NCBI GenBank assembly: GCA_030625685.1
Contig: DAOUQJ010000006.1
Coordinates: 1-64,000 of the forward strand
Reading direction: 5' to 3'
Source of the DNA: Oscillospiraceae bacterium
GTDB lineage: Bacteria > Bacillota > Clostridia > Oscillospirales > Oscillospiraceae
Length of the DNA stretch: 64,000 bases
Both the position numbers and the translations under genes were made by a program. The notes under the pieces were generated by a model, which ran no database searches, had not been told where the DNA came from, and was given only the letters and a program-made list of their open reading frames with translations. This document shows positions 8,637 to 15,595 of the stretch, in pieces. Each line of letters begins with the position of its first letter. The stretch's first letter is position 1.

Positions 8637-9272
8637 ATGTGGAAAACGTATTTAAAAAGAAAACATATTAGTTGGATTGTGTTTGTTGCATTATTTGGAG
8701 TATCTATATTACTTATGGGGCTTGCTTCTTTGGAACATCAACAAGAAGAACTTGCCAATAAAATGTTGCGGTTGCATGTGCTTGCGAATTCTGATACACA
8801 AGAAGATCAAGCGTTGAAACTAGTTGTACGGGATGCAGTGATTGAACACATTGAACCGTTGTTAGAGGACGAGCAAGATGTGGATAGTGTCCAACGTATG
8901 TTGGGTGAAAATACGTTAGAAATTGCGCAAACAGCAGAAAAGATAGTGAAGGAACAAGGCTATGCATATCCTGTGAAAGTAGCATTGGAACATACGTGGT
9001 TTCCGACGAAACAATATGATGGTTTTTCTTTGCCAGCAGGGCAATATGATTCTTTGCGTGTTGTGATTGGGGAAGGTGAGGGGCATAATTGGTGGTGTGT
9101 ATTATTTCCACCATTGTGTGTTTCCACATCAACCAAAAGTATGAAAGAGACTGCAAGTGAAATGGGTCTCACTGATCAAGAGGTTTTCTTAATTACTGAG
9201 GAAAGCGAACAATATGAAATTAGATTTAAAGCCATTGAGTGGTGGGAAACATTGAAACACGATTGGACTTAA
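8637..9272 (+). CDS. spoIIR: Stage II sporulation protein R
   Basis: SpoIIR is secreted from the forespore and triggers SpoIIGA to process pro-sigma-E in the mother cell. The 211-aa protein has an N-terminal membrane segment (about residues 12-31) followed by the family hallmark RLHVLANSDTQEDQALKL. The central and C-terminal blocks LPAGQYDSLRVVIGEGEGHNWWCVLFPPLC are typical (shown here as one stretch of residues around 140-170, with WWCVLFPPLC the core). It is normally made under sigma-F; I could not fix a sigma-F promoter by eye. See the hairpin entry just upstream. Confidence 0.93.
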   Translation: MWKTYLKRKHISWIVFVALFGVSILLMGLASLEHQQEELANKMLRLHVLANSDTQEDQALKLVVRDAVIEHIEPLLEDEQDVDSVQRMLGENTLEIAQTAEKIVKEQGYAYPVKVALEHTWFPTKQYDGFSLPAGQYDSLRVVIGEGEGHNWWCVLFPPLCVSTSTKSMKETASEMGLTDQEVFLITEESEQYEIRFKAIEWWETLKHDWT

Positions 9273-9328
9273 CCAAGCGAAAAGTGTTCATAATTTCGGA
9301 GTGTATATGTTATAAATTTCATGCCTAA

Positions 9329-9368
9329 TAATTAAAAGCTGTCATGTAAACATGACAGCTTTTAATTA
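9329..9368. terminator. Bidirectional terminator after spoIIR
   Basis: An 18-bp perfect inverted repeat (9329-9346 with 9351-9368) with a TAAA loop. It lies between convergent spoIIR and the YbjQ gene, with T-rich ends on both strands. Confidence 0.9.
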
Positions 9369-9381
9369 GATAATATATGGT

Positions 9382-9693
9382 TTATTTGAATTTGACTGCT
9401 GTCCCATAGGCCATTACTTCAGACGCCCCTTGCATTACAGCAGAAGAAACATATCTGACATTTACAATGGCATCTGCATTGAGTGCAGTGGCTTCTTCAA
9501 CCATGCGCTTGGTTGCAAGAGCTCTTGCATTGTTCATCATTTCAGTATATGACTTAAGCTCTCCACCAACCAGTGTTTTCAGACTTTGTGTAATATCTCG
9601 TCCTACGTTTTTGGATTGAATTGTGCTTCCTTTCACTAGACCAAGCATGTCAAATTCTTTTCCAGTGATATAATCAGTATTGACTAAGATCAT
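9382..9693 (-). CDS. YbjQ family (heavy-metal-binding fold) protein
   Basis: A small cytoplasmic protein of the YbjQ/UPF0145 family, pentameric in solved structures; function unsettled. The family pattern is clear: N-terminal TGKEF motif, the block YTEMMNNARALATKRMVEEA, and ADAIVNVRY near residue 80. I place the start at ATG 9693 (103 aa), with AAGGAG 11 bp upstream; GTG codons 6 and 12 bp earlier are too close to that site. The start lies inside the end of the small membrane protein gene, suggesting coupled translation. Confidence 0.85.
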   Translation of the reverse strand: MILVNTDYITGKEFDMLGLVKGSTIQSKNVGRDITQSLKTLVGGELKSYTEMMNNARALATKRMVEEATALNADAIVNVRYVSSAVMQGASEVMAYGTAVKFK

Positions 9694-9904
9694 CTTCTTC
9701 ACCACTCCTTATTTCTTTGATTCGTTCTATTAATACATATATGGATGTTGCTGCAAAAAATAGGGGAATAGTTCCGCCAAGTAATTTTGCAATGAAGGAT
9801 ATTTCTTCAATATGAATGAATGTTAAAGCGAACCAAATGTAGTATATCACAATCAGCAGGGTAATTAAAATTGGTGCAAGCATTTTTTTAGCATTTGAAT
9901 TCAT
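9674..9904 (-). CDS. Small two-helix membrane protein paired with YbjQ protein
   Basis: A 76-aa protein from ATG 9904, which has GGAGGTG 8 bp upstream; an earlier in-frame ATG at 9952 has no ribosome site. Two hydrophobic segments (about residues 8-29 and 38-56) are followed by a charged tail ERIKEIRSGEEDD. It overlaps the YbjQ start by 20 bp. A possible role is anchoring the YbjQ protein at the membrane; that is inference. No named family recognised. Confidence 0.75.
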   Translation of the reverse strand: MNSNAKKMLAPILITLLIVIYYIWFALTFIHIEEISFIAKLLGGTIPLFFAATSIYVLIERIKEIRSGEEDDLSQY

Positions 9905-10008
9905 TGTGTGCGCACCTCCGCCTAAAATATATGGTGTTGATATTGAAAACAATAATCTGTTTTTAGGATAAGTTTTATCATTGCACTGAGGTTATTGCGA
10001 TAGTGGAT

Positions 10009-10584
10009 TTAGGATGTTTTGTATTTTTGAATAAAGGCATTCCATGAAAGAGTGCCGTTTGATACAAGGTTGAGCTCATGTTCCATAGCTTTGTCTGTAT
10101 CCGATTTGATATGGAGTTGATGGATAAGTGCAAGAACGTCGTTGAAATTGGTTTCATCAGTTAGAAAAGAGTCTTGAATACGTTTGCGTAACTCGTTGTC
10201 TTCCTCTTTGGTCATGGATGCAATATTTTCGTCGTGATGGGTAAAACATTGCTCAGGGGCACCATATTTTTGCATCAGTTCTTGATAGCCTACATAGCCT
10301 TTACGAAGAATTAGAGAATAGTCAAAGTCGTCAAAGTTTTCATCATAACCTCCAACCAAAGAGACCATTTTAACGGTGTTGATTAACGCTGAAGCAAGGT
10401 GGTCTTCAATTTCATCTGTGAAACTATAAAACTCTCTTGTTTCCCCTTTTTTTAAATGTTCAATGCATGAGGAAATGCGGCTCAATTCGCATAAAATACT
10501 ATTTGATTTTTCGTTAAACCAATGACTATAATCATGCTCTTTATTGGATAACTTTATTTTAGGATGCTCTGCGTTAATTAGCAT
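10009..10584 (-). CDS. Hypothetical protein, 191 aa
   Basis: A soluble, acidic, mostly helical protein with no signal peptide or membrane segment and no motif I recognise. It has a His-rich patch CFTHHDE near residue 115 and Trp/Phe-rich ends. Start ATG 10584 has an AAAGGAG site about 9 bp upstream. It stands alone between the YbjQ pair and a 0.6 kb gene-poor stretch, which together suggest accessory DNA. Coding potential is supported by its length, ribosome site and codon use similar to neighbours. Confidence 0.6.
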   Translation of the reverse strand: MLINAEHPKIKLSNKEHDYSHWFNEKSNSILCELSRISSCIEHLKKGETREFYSFTDEIEDHLASALINTVKMVSLVGGYDENFDDFDYSLILRKGYVGYQELMQKYGAPEQCFTHHDENIASMTKEEDNELRKRIQDSFLTDETNFNDVLALIHQLHIKSDTDKAMEHELNLVSNGTLSWNAFIQKYKTS

Positions 10585-10707
10585 ATACAGTCAACTCCTT
10601 TCCCTAAGAGGATAGAAAAAATCTGAATATAGGAGTATAGCAAGAAAATTTATTATATACCACAAATTATAGCATATATTAGTGAAAAAGAAAATATATC
10701 AGACAAT

Positions 10708-10760
10708 AGACCTTTGGATATATCGCAGATGATTTGCTATATATCCGAAGGCCTTATTTT
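10708..10760 (+). terminator. Imperfect hairpin with T-rich 3' end
   Basis: A 20-bp stem with two mismatches and a G-T pair (10708-10727 with 10735-10754), loop GATGATT, followed by TATTTT. No plus-strand gene precedes it, so it may be a leftover terminator. Confidence 0.45.
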
Positions 10761-10830
10761 AAAACATCAATTATTAAGTTAGAGGTTTATATAATAAAGG
10801 CAAATAACCAATTCATAATAGTCAATATAC

Positions 10831-10941
10831 CTAAACAGTAGTCCCATTTATATTGATATCATCAAGAGTCGTCGCTGCCATTAAACAAAGATTAAATGTT
10901 TTTTTTGTAACTTCATCACCATCAACCATTCTAACATTTTT
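10831..10941 (-). pseudogene. Possible C-terminal coding remnant
   Basis: On the minus strand 36 codons are open between a TAG (10942-10944) and a TAG stop (10831-10833). They encode a plausible protein end, RMVDGDEVTKKTFNLCLMAA followed by TTLDDININGTTV. There is no ribosome site and no start region. It could be the tail of a degraded gene; the family is not recognised. Confidence 0.25.
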
Positions 10942-11050
10942 CTAATAATATGGTTTATTCATAGCTGTTTAGCTTTTTTTAGATGGTCATTTGGGTTTGC
11001 AATAGAGTATAAAATCATTAATCTGGATGGTTAATAAGAAATTTCATAAT

Positions 11051-11105
11051 TATAAATCCCCCTTGTTTATTGGTCTCATTTTTCAATAAACAAGGGGGAT
11101 TTATA
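11051..11105. repeat. Perfect 22-bp inverted repeat
   Basis: Arms 11051-11072 and 11084-11105 are perfectly complementary over 22 bp with an 11-bp spacer. Each arm carries a run of five C or G. No T tract follows on either strand, which is unusual for a terminator. It lies about 100 bp downstream of the spo0A stop. Confidence 0.8.
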
Positions 11106-11202
11106 GATTTTAAAAAAATGAAATTTATGGATATAGAAGAGAAAAACTAGGCGTGCTTTTAAGTATGTTGGTCGCTATTGGCAGGTTTATGTTTCAAGAT
11201 TT

Positions 11203-11970
11203 TCAACCTTGTTTTCGTTGAAGAACCAAACGGTCAGCAATCATAGCAATGAATTCGCTGTTGGTGGGTTTTCCTTTGCTATTGCTAACGGTGTATCCAA
11301 AGTATTTTTGCAGTGTTTCCAAATCACCACGATCCCAGGCAACTTCAATAGCGTGACGTATTGCACGTTCAACGCGAGATGCAGTGGTTCCAAATTGTGA
11401 AGCAACTTGTGGATAAAGTACTTTGGTGACAGCATTGATAACATCCATGTTTTGCACCGTCATGATAATTGCTTCACGTAAGTATTGATATCCTTTGATA
11501 TGGGCAGGCACTCCAATTTCATGAATGATACCAGTTACGACTGATTCTAAGCTGTCTTTGCTTGTAAATGGTGCAGCTTGTAGAGTTGGTTGCGCTTCGG
11601 CTTTTTGCTGCGCAGTAAGTAAACGAATTCGATCGACAACGGAAGAAGCCAAGCAGGGTTTCATCATATAGTAATCAGCACCATGTAGTGCAGCTTGTTC
11701 GGCTACGCAAGAACGAATAAAGCTTGATAAAACCAAAGAATTGACACCGCTAGGTAAGGATTTCAATACATCCATGCCATCTAAAGTTTCTAAGACAAGA
11801 TCCATTACAATAATATCAGGCATAATTTCAGGGATCATAGAAAGTAATTCACGACCGTCTTTAATTAAGTCACAAACTTCAAAATTACCGTCGTCAATTA
11901 ATGCTTCTTTGAGATCTGCGTAAAATTCTTCATTTGTATCCGCTATAAGTACTCTTCTTTTTGTGTCCAT
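11203..11970 (-). CDS. spo0A: Sporulation master regulator Spo0A
   Basis: Spo0A is the response regulator that commits the cell to sporulation. The receiver domain (about 1-125) has the phosphoacceptor D57 in IIVMDLVLE, the switch residue in LVLSSF and the conserved lysine in MMKPC. The DNA-binding Spo0A C domain starts near residue 150 with [19 protein letters not shown] and includes the recognition-helix stretch [20 protein letters not shown] (approximately 195-215). The acidic pocket reads A10-D11-T12-N13, whereas most Spo0A proteins have A-D-D-N; this is listed as a finding. Start: ATG, with AAGGAGCG upstream. A perfect 0A box lies about 150 bp upstream. Confidence 0.97.
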   Translation of the reverse strand: MDTKRRVLIADTNEEFYADLKEALIDDGNFEVCDLIKDGRELLSMIPEIMPDIIVMDLVLETLDGMDVLKSLPSGVNSLVLSSFIRSCVAEQAALHGADYYMMKPCLASSVVDRIRLLTAQQKAEAQPTLQAAPFTSKDSLESVVTGIIHEIGVPAHIKGYQYLREAIIMTVQNMDVINAVTKVLYPQVASQFGTTASRVERAIRHAIEVAWDRGDLETLQKYFGYTVSNSKGKPTNSEFIAMIADRLVLQRKQG

Positions 11971-12121
11971 TATTGAAACGCTCCTTAATTTTTTTTGAGA
12001 CAGAAGATTTGCTTCTATCCGAATTTACGTTGTAATGTTGCTTCGTTTGAACTCCTTAACCATAAATTACCACAATAGGACACAAAACACAAGCATTAAT
12101 TTACAATTTATGTAAACGAAT

Positions 12122-12128
12122 TTCGACA
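12122..12128 (-). promoter_or_regulatory. 0A box upstream of spo0A
   Basis: Read on the minus strand this is TGTCGAA, an exact match to the Spo0A core binding site. It is about 150 bp upstream of the spo0A start, suggesting autoregulation as in Bacillus. A 7-bp match can occur by chance. Confidence 0.6.
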
Positions 12129-12186
12129 GAATTGAGAAAACTTTAACAAAAAAATAAAAAAACCATCTCAAAACTTCAAAATAAAT

Positions 12187-12201
12187 TGTTAAATATTAAC
12201 A
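12187..12201. promoter_or_regulatory. Palindromic operator candidate before iorA
   Basis: Half-sites TGTTAA and TTAACA flank ATA. The halves match those of Clostridial Rex redox repressor sites, but Rex sites have a four-base spacer and this has three. Rex control of a ferredoxin-linked oxidoreductase would make sense, but this is only a candidate. Confidence 0.35.
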
Positions 12202-12379
12202 TAATATGTAAAAAAATGTAAAAAAGTTTGTAAATTGTTGAAAGGCGACGAAAAACGAAAAAAGAATCAAAAATATTTGGTGTCTTCGCTCTTTTCAAAG
12301 GTGCTTTAATCTGTTAAAATCAAAAAGTATTCATAAAGGATTTCTATAAACGAAACTGTTTAAGAAGTAAGGATGATGG

Positions 12380-14125
12380 ATGATGAAACAGCTTTTACTT
12401 GGTAACGCTGCAATAGCAAGAGGATTTTATGAAGCGGGATGTTCTGTGGTATCAAGTTACCCAGGAACTCCTAGTACGGAAATAACGGAGGAAGCTGCTA
12501 AGTTTCCTGAAGTGTACTGTGAATGGGCGCCAAATGAAAAGGTAGCTATGGAAGTTGCTATTGGGGCTTGTATTGCAGGCAAAAGAAGTGCTTGTTGTAT
12601 GAAGCACGTTGGTGTAAACGTCGCAGCTGACCCACTATTTACAATGTCTTATATTGGGGTTAATGCTGGATTTGTCATTTGTGTTGCAGATGACCCTGGT
12701 ATGCACTCTTCTCAAAATGAGCAAGACTCAAGACACTATGCCATAGCGGCAAAAGTGCCAATGTTGGAGCCAGCAGATTCTGAGGAATCAAGAGAGTTTA
12801 CAAAACTGGCGTTTGAATTGTCTGAGAAGTTTGATACTCCTGTGTTTGTTAAGGTCTCAACTCGCATTTCTCACTCTCAAAGTATTGTGAATTTAGAAGA
12901 GCGAATCACCCCACCAGAGAAGAAGTATGTAAAAGACATTGAAAAATATGTCATGATGCCAGCGTATGCGCGTCCTAGACATCCAATGGTGGAACAAAGA
13001 ACAAGAGATTTGATTGAGTATGCTGAAACAACACCAATTAATCGCGTTGAAATGCGTGATACGAAAATTGGTATTATTACAGGATCAATCAGTTATCAAT
13101 ACGTTCGAGAAGCTTTTGGAGAAGATGTGTCTGTCCTTAAACTTGGTTTGGTGCATCCTTTACCAGAAAAATTGATTAAAGATTTTGCTGCAAAAGTTGA
13201 CAGATTGATTGTTGTGGAAGAACTTGATCCAATTATTGAAGATCACTGTAGACGCATGGGACTTGAGGTGACAGGGAAAGATGTGTTGCCACTAGAAGAT
13301 GAGTTTTCTCAAACATTGCTAGCTGAAAAATTTGAGCTTGCAGTGCCTTCATGTTCACGTTTAGAGGATCATATTCCAGGTAGACCACCTGTTATGTGTC
13401 CTGGATGTCCGCACAGAGGGTTGTTCTATACCTTGGTGAGAAATAATTGTACTGTCCTAGGTGACATTGGCTGTTATACGCTTGCTGCAATTGCTCCACT
13501 GTATGCAATTGAAACAACAGAGTGTATGGGCGCATCAGTAAGTTCAGTGCACGGATTTAATAAAGCATTGGGCGGTGAATCAGAATCGTCTACAGTTGCT
13601 GTGCTTGGTGACTCTACATTTATGCACTCAGGTATGACAGGGCTTGCAAACATTGCTTATAACCAAAGTAATTCAACCGTTGTTATTTTGGATAACTCCA
13701 TTACAGGTATGACAGGACATCAGCATAACCCAACGACTGGATATAATATTAAGGGGGAGCCTGCTGGTAAGATTGATCTCGAAGCGTTGTGTCATTCCTT
13801 GGGTATTAAGCGTGTTCGAGTTGTTGACCCAAATGATTTGGAAGCATGTAATGCGGTGGTAAAAGAAGAATTGGCTGTGAACGAGCCTTCTGTTATCATC
13901 ACTCGTAGACCATGTGCTTTGCTTAAATATGTAAAAAATGAACCACCTGTTGTTGTAGAACCTGATAAATGTGTGGGATGTAAGGCATGTATGAAAATTG
14001 GTTGTCCAGCCATTGCATTCCGTGACAATAAAGCAGTAGTTGATGAGACACTTTGTGTTGGATGTGGTGTCTGCATGCAACTTTGTAAATTTGATGCGAT
14101 GCATCAAATGAAAGGAGAAGCATGA
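12380..14125 (+). CDS. iorA: Indolepyruvate:ferredoxin oxidoreductase, alpha subunit
   Basis: Together with IorB it oxidatively decarboxylates aryl pyruvates (from Trp, Phe, Tyr transamination) to aryl-acetyl-CoA, reducing ferredoxin; oxygen-sensitive and cytoplasmic. The N-terminal pyrimidine-binding domain opens LLLGNAAIARGFYEAG with the YPGTPSTEI motif. The thiamine diphosphate domain has GDIGCYTLAAIAPL near 370 and GDSTFMHSGMTGL near 415. Two 4Fe-4S motifs lie at the C-terminus: CVGCKACMKIGCP and CVGCGVCMQLCK. At 581 aa it is complete. Its stop overlaps the iorB start by ATGA. Confidence 0.96.
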   Translation: MMKQLLLGNAAIARGFYEAGCSVVSSYPGTPSTEITEEAAKFPEVYCEWAPNEKVAMEVAIGACIAGKRSACCMKHVGVNVAADPLFTMSYIGVNAGFVICVADDPGMHSSQNEQDSRHYAIAAKVPMLEPADSEESREFTKLAFELSEKFDTPVFVKVSTRISHSQSIVNLEERITPPEKKYVKDIEKYVMMPAYARPRHPMVEQRTRDLIEYAETTPINRVEMRDTKIGIITGSISYQYVREAFGEDVSVLKLGLVHPLPEKLIKDFAAKVDRLIVVEELDPIIEDHCRRMGLEVTGKDVLPLEDEFSQTLLAEKFELAVPSCSRLEDHIPGRPPVMCPGCPHRGLFYTLVRNNCTVLGDIGCYTLAAIAPLYAIETTECMGASVSSVHGFNKALGGESESSTVAVLGDSTFMHSGMTGLANIAYNQSNSTVVILDNSITGMTGHQHNPTTGYNIKGEPAGKIDLEALCHSLGIKRVRVVDPNDLEACNAVVKEELAVNEPSVIITRRPCALLKYVKNEPPVVVEPDKCVGCKACMKIGCPAIAFRDNKAVVDETLCVGCGVCMQLCKFDAMHQMKGEA

Positions 14126-14703
14126 TGTCTACAAATATTATGATTGTTGGAGTTGGGGGACAAGGCTCTCTCCTTGCTAGTAAATTACTAGGATATTTGT
14201 TGCTTAACGAAGGCTTAGATGTAAAAGTTTCTGAAGTGCATGGTATGAGCCAACGTGGTGGTAACGTTGTAACGTATGTTAAATTTGGAGATCGTGTCTA
14301 TTCTCCTGTTGTGGGTAAAGGTGAATCTGACTACTTGATTTCCTTTGAGACACTGGAAGCAGGCAGATGGGTGGAATATTTGAAACCTGATGCCAAAGTG
14401 ATTGTAAGCAATCAACAGATTGATCCAATGCCAGTTATCACTGGACAAGCAGAATATCCAGATCATTTGATTGATAAAATTCGTGCACAAGGTTTTAGTT
14501 TAGAAGAAATTGATGGGCTCAGCTTAGCGAAAGAAGCTGGGAACGTAAAAGCCGTGAATCTTGTACTGATGGGTGCCCTTTCCAATCACTTCTCTTTTTC
14601 TGAAGAGAAATGGCAAGAAGCAATAGAAGCTTGTGTTCCAGCAAAAGTATTGGACATTAACAAAAAAGCCTTTGCATTGGGTAGAAATTTAAAACATAAA
14701 TAA
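14122..14703 (+). CDS. iorB: Indolepyruvate:ferredoxin oxidoreductase, beta subunit
   Basis: The 193-aa gamma-type subunit pairs with IorA. It starts with the family motif IMIVGVGGQGSLLASKLLG and has EVHGMSQRGGNVVTYVKFG. AAAGGAG lies 5-11 bp before ATGATG; either ATG could be used. A strong terminator follows directly, so iorAB is a two-gene operon. Confidence 0.96.
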   Translation: MMSTNIMIVGVGGQGSLLASKLLGYLLLNEGLDVKVSEVHGMSQRGGNVVTYVKFGDRVYSPVVGKGESDYLISFETLEAGRWVEYLKPDAKVIVSNQQIDPMPVITGQAEYPDHLIDKIRAQGFSLEEIDGLSLAKEAGNVKAVNLVLMGALSNHFSFSEEKWQEAIEACVPAKVLDINKKAFALGRNLKHK

Positions 14704-14738
14704 AAAAAGAGCTAGCACAGTGTGCTAGCTCTTTTTTT
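14702..14738. terminator. Bidirectional terminator after iorB
   Basis: A 16-bp perfect stem (14702-14717 with 14723-14738), loop CAGTG, with A and T tracts at its ends. It serves convergent iorB and the YczE-type gene, overlapping the latter's stop. Confidence 0.9.
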
Positions 14739-15444
14739 ATAATTTGGGAGTGGATATCACTTTTTCAAATTTAGGATAACGCGCTTTAAAAATGAAATGG
14801 GAATCCAAAAATCGTGTGGTGTATGCGATAATGGGACCATTTAGAAATGCAGAAATGACTGTGCCTACTCCAATTGCTGAAACATTCCAAAAGCCAAGTA
14901 AAGAGAAAGAGAAAAATATCGATAGAAGACAACTGAAAATATCATAAGCTATTTTTACATGATGTAAAGACAAATGATATTTAGTGGAGAGCTCTCTGAC
15001 TACCAATTCGTACACAAAGATAGGCAAATATGTACGAAAGAGCATGGCAATGGTAATGGCGCATAGTATAAGTCCGAATGAAAAAAAGATGATGCGACTA
15101 GCTATGGAAAGTAAATTGACTTCACTTAATAAATATAAATTAAAATCGAGAAAAACACCAAAAATAAATGCGGTAAGAAAAGAACCTATATAGGTCCAGT
15201 GAAATCGTCTAATAATAAAACATAATACAAGAAGAAAAGCTGCTTGAATAAAATATTGAGCGAAACCATATGTGAAAAATGAAAAATTTTCGATATATCG
15301 CAAATGCAAGACGTAAGATGGAGCAACTACGACAGAGACACCCAACTTTCCATGAACCATCAAAGCAGAGCCCCATGCCAAAAAAAATATAGCAATGCAA
15401 TATACTAGTTCAGTGTAGAAGACAATTTTCTTTCGTTCTTTCAT
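14737..15444 (-). CDS. YczE/YitT-type integral membrane protein
   Basis: A 235-aa protein with about five or six hydrophobic helices: first near 10-30, others near 55-77, 82-105, 110-135, 160-185 and 188-210. The opening (charged MKERKK, LAWGSALMVHGKLGVSVVVA) and the pattern with FLNGPIIAYTTRFLD fit the COG2364 (YczE/YyaS) membrane family. Function unknown; some relatives are co-expressed with peptide or antibiotic loci. Here it stands alone between iorAB and spoIVB. Start: ATG with AAGGAG upstream. Confidence 0.7.
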   Translation of the reverse strand: MKERKKIVFYTELVYCIAIFFLAWGSALMVHGKLGVSVVVAPSYVLHLRYIENFSFFTYGFAQYFIQAAFLLVLCFIIRRFHWTYIGSFLTAFIFGVFLDFNLYLLSEVNLLSIASRIIFFSFGLILCAITIAMLFRTYLPIFVYELVVRELSTKYHLSLHHVKIAYDIFSCLLSIFFSFSLLGFWNVSAIGVGTVISAFLNGPIIAYTTRFLDSHFIFKARYPKFEKVISTPKL

Positions 15445-15532
15445 AAAAACTCCTTATTATTCGTGAGATCGCTCGCAAATATACTATACCATAACTCATT
15501 GTGCTGGTAAAGAAATATCAGAAAGCTACCTG

Positions 15533-15566
15533 TATGGAGGTAGGACGAACGAATCCTACCTCCATA
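15533..15566 (-). terminator. Hairpin downstream of spoIVB
   Basis: A 13-bp perfect stem (15533-15545 with 15554-15566), loop of eight. It is GC-rich for this genome but lacks a true T tract on either strand; on the minus strand a moderately T-rich stretch follows about 10 nt later. Probably the spoIVB terminator. Confidence 0.55.
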
Positions 15567-15595
15567 TTCACGCAATCCGACTAATTGTTAAGTTC

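Larger units (their letters stand above)
10585..11202. other. Gene-poor 0.6 kb stretch
   Basis: Very AT-rich, without a convincing full gene. It holds three things listed separately: an imperfect 20-bp hairpin at 10708-10754, a 36-codon coding-like fragment at 10831-10941 and a perfect 22-bp inverted repeat at 11051-11105. It looks like a decayed accessory locus next to spo0A. Confidence 0.5.
11971..12379. other. Divergent spo0A/iorA regulatory region
   Basis: 409 bp of A/T-rich DNA between divergent spo0A and iorA. It contains a perfect 0A box (12122-12128) and a 15-bp palindrome (12187-12201), listed separately. A weak promoter candidate toward iorA is TTTTCA (12292-12297), 17 bp, TAAAAT (12315-12320). 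I could not assign the spo0A promoters. Confidence 0.5.

Noticed and set aside
8713-9156. 147-codon open frame antisense to spoIIR
   Set aside because: No ribosome site, composition rich in His and Thr as in shadows of coding DNA, and it lies entirely inside a well-recognised gene.
12187-12201. Calling the palindrome a definite Rex site
   Set aside because: Half-sites match but the spacer is three rather than four bases, so it is kept only as a low-confidence candidate.
13673-14107. 144-codon open frame antisense to iorA
   Set aside because: Shadow of the iron-sulfur region of iorA; no start signal and improbable amino acid composition.
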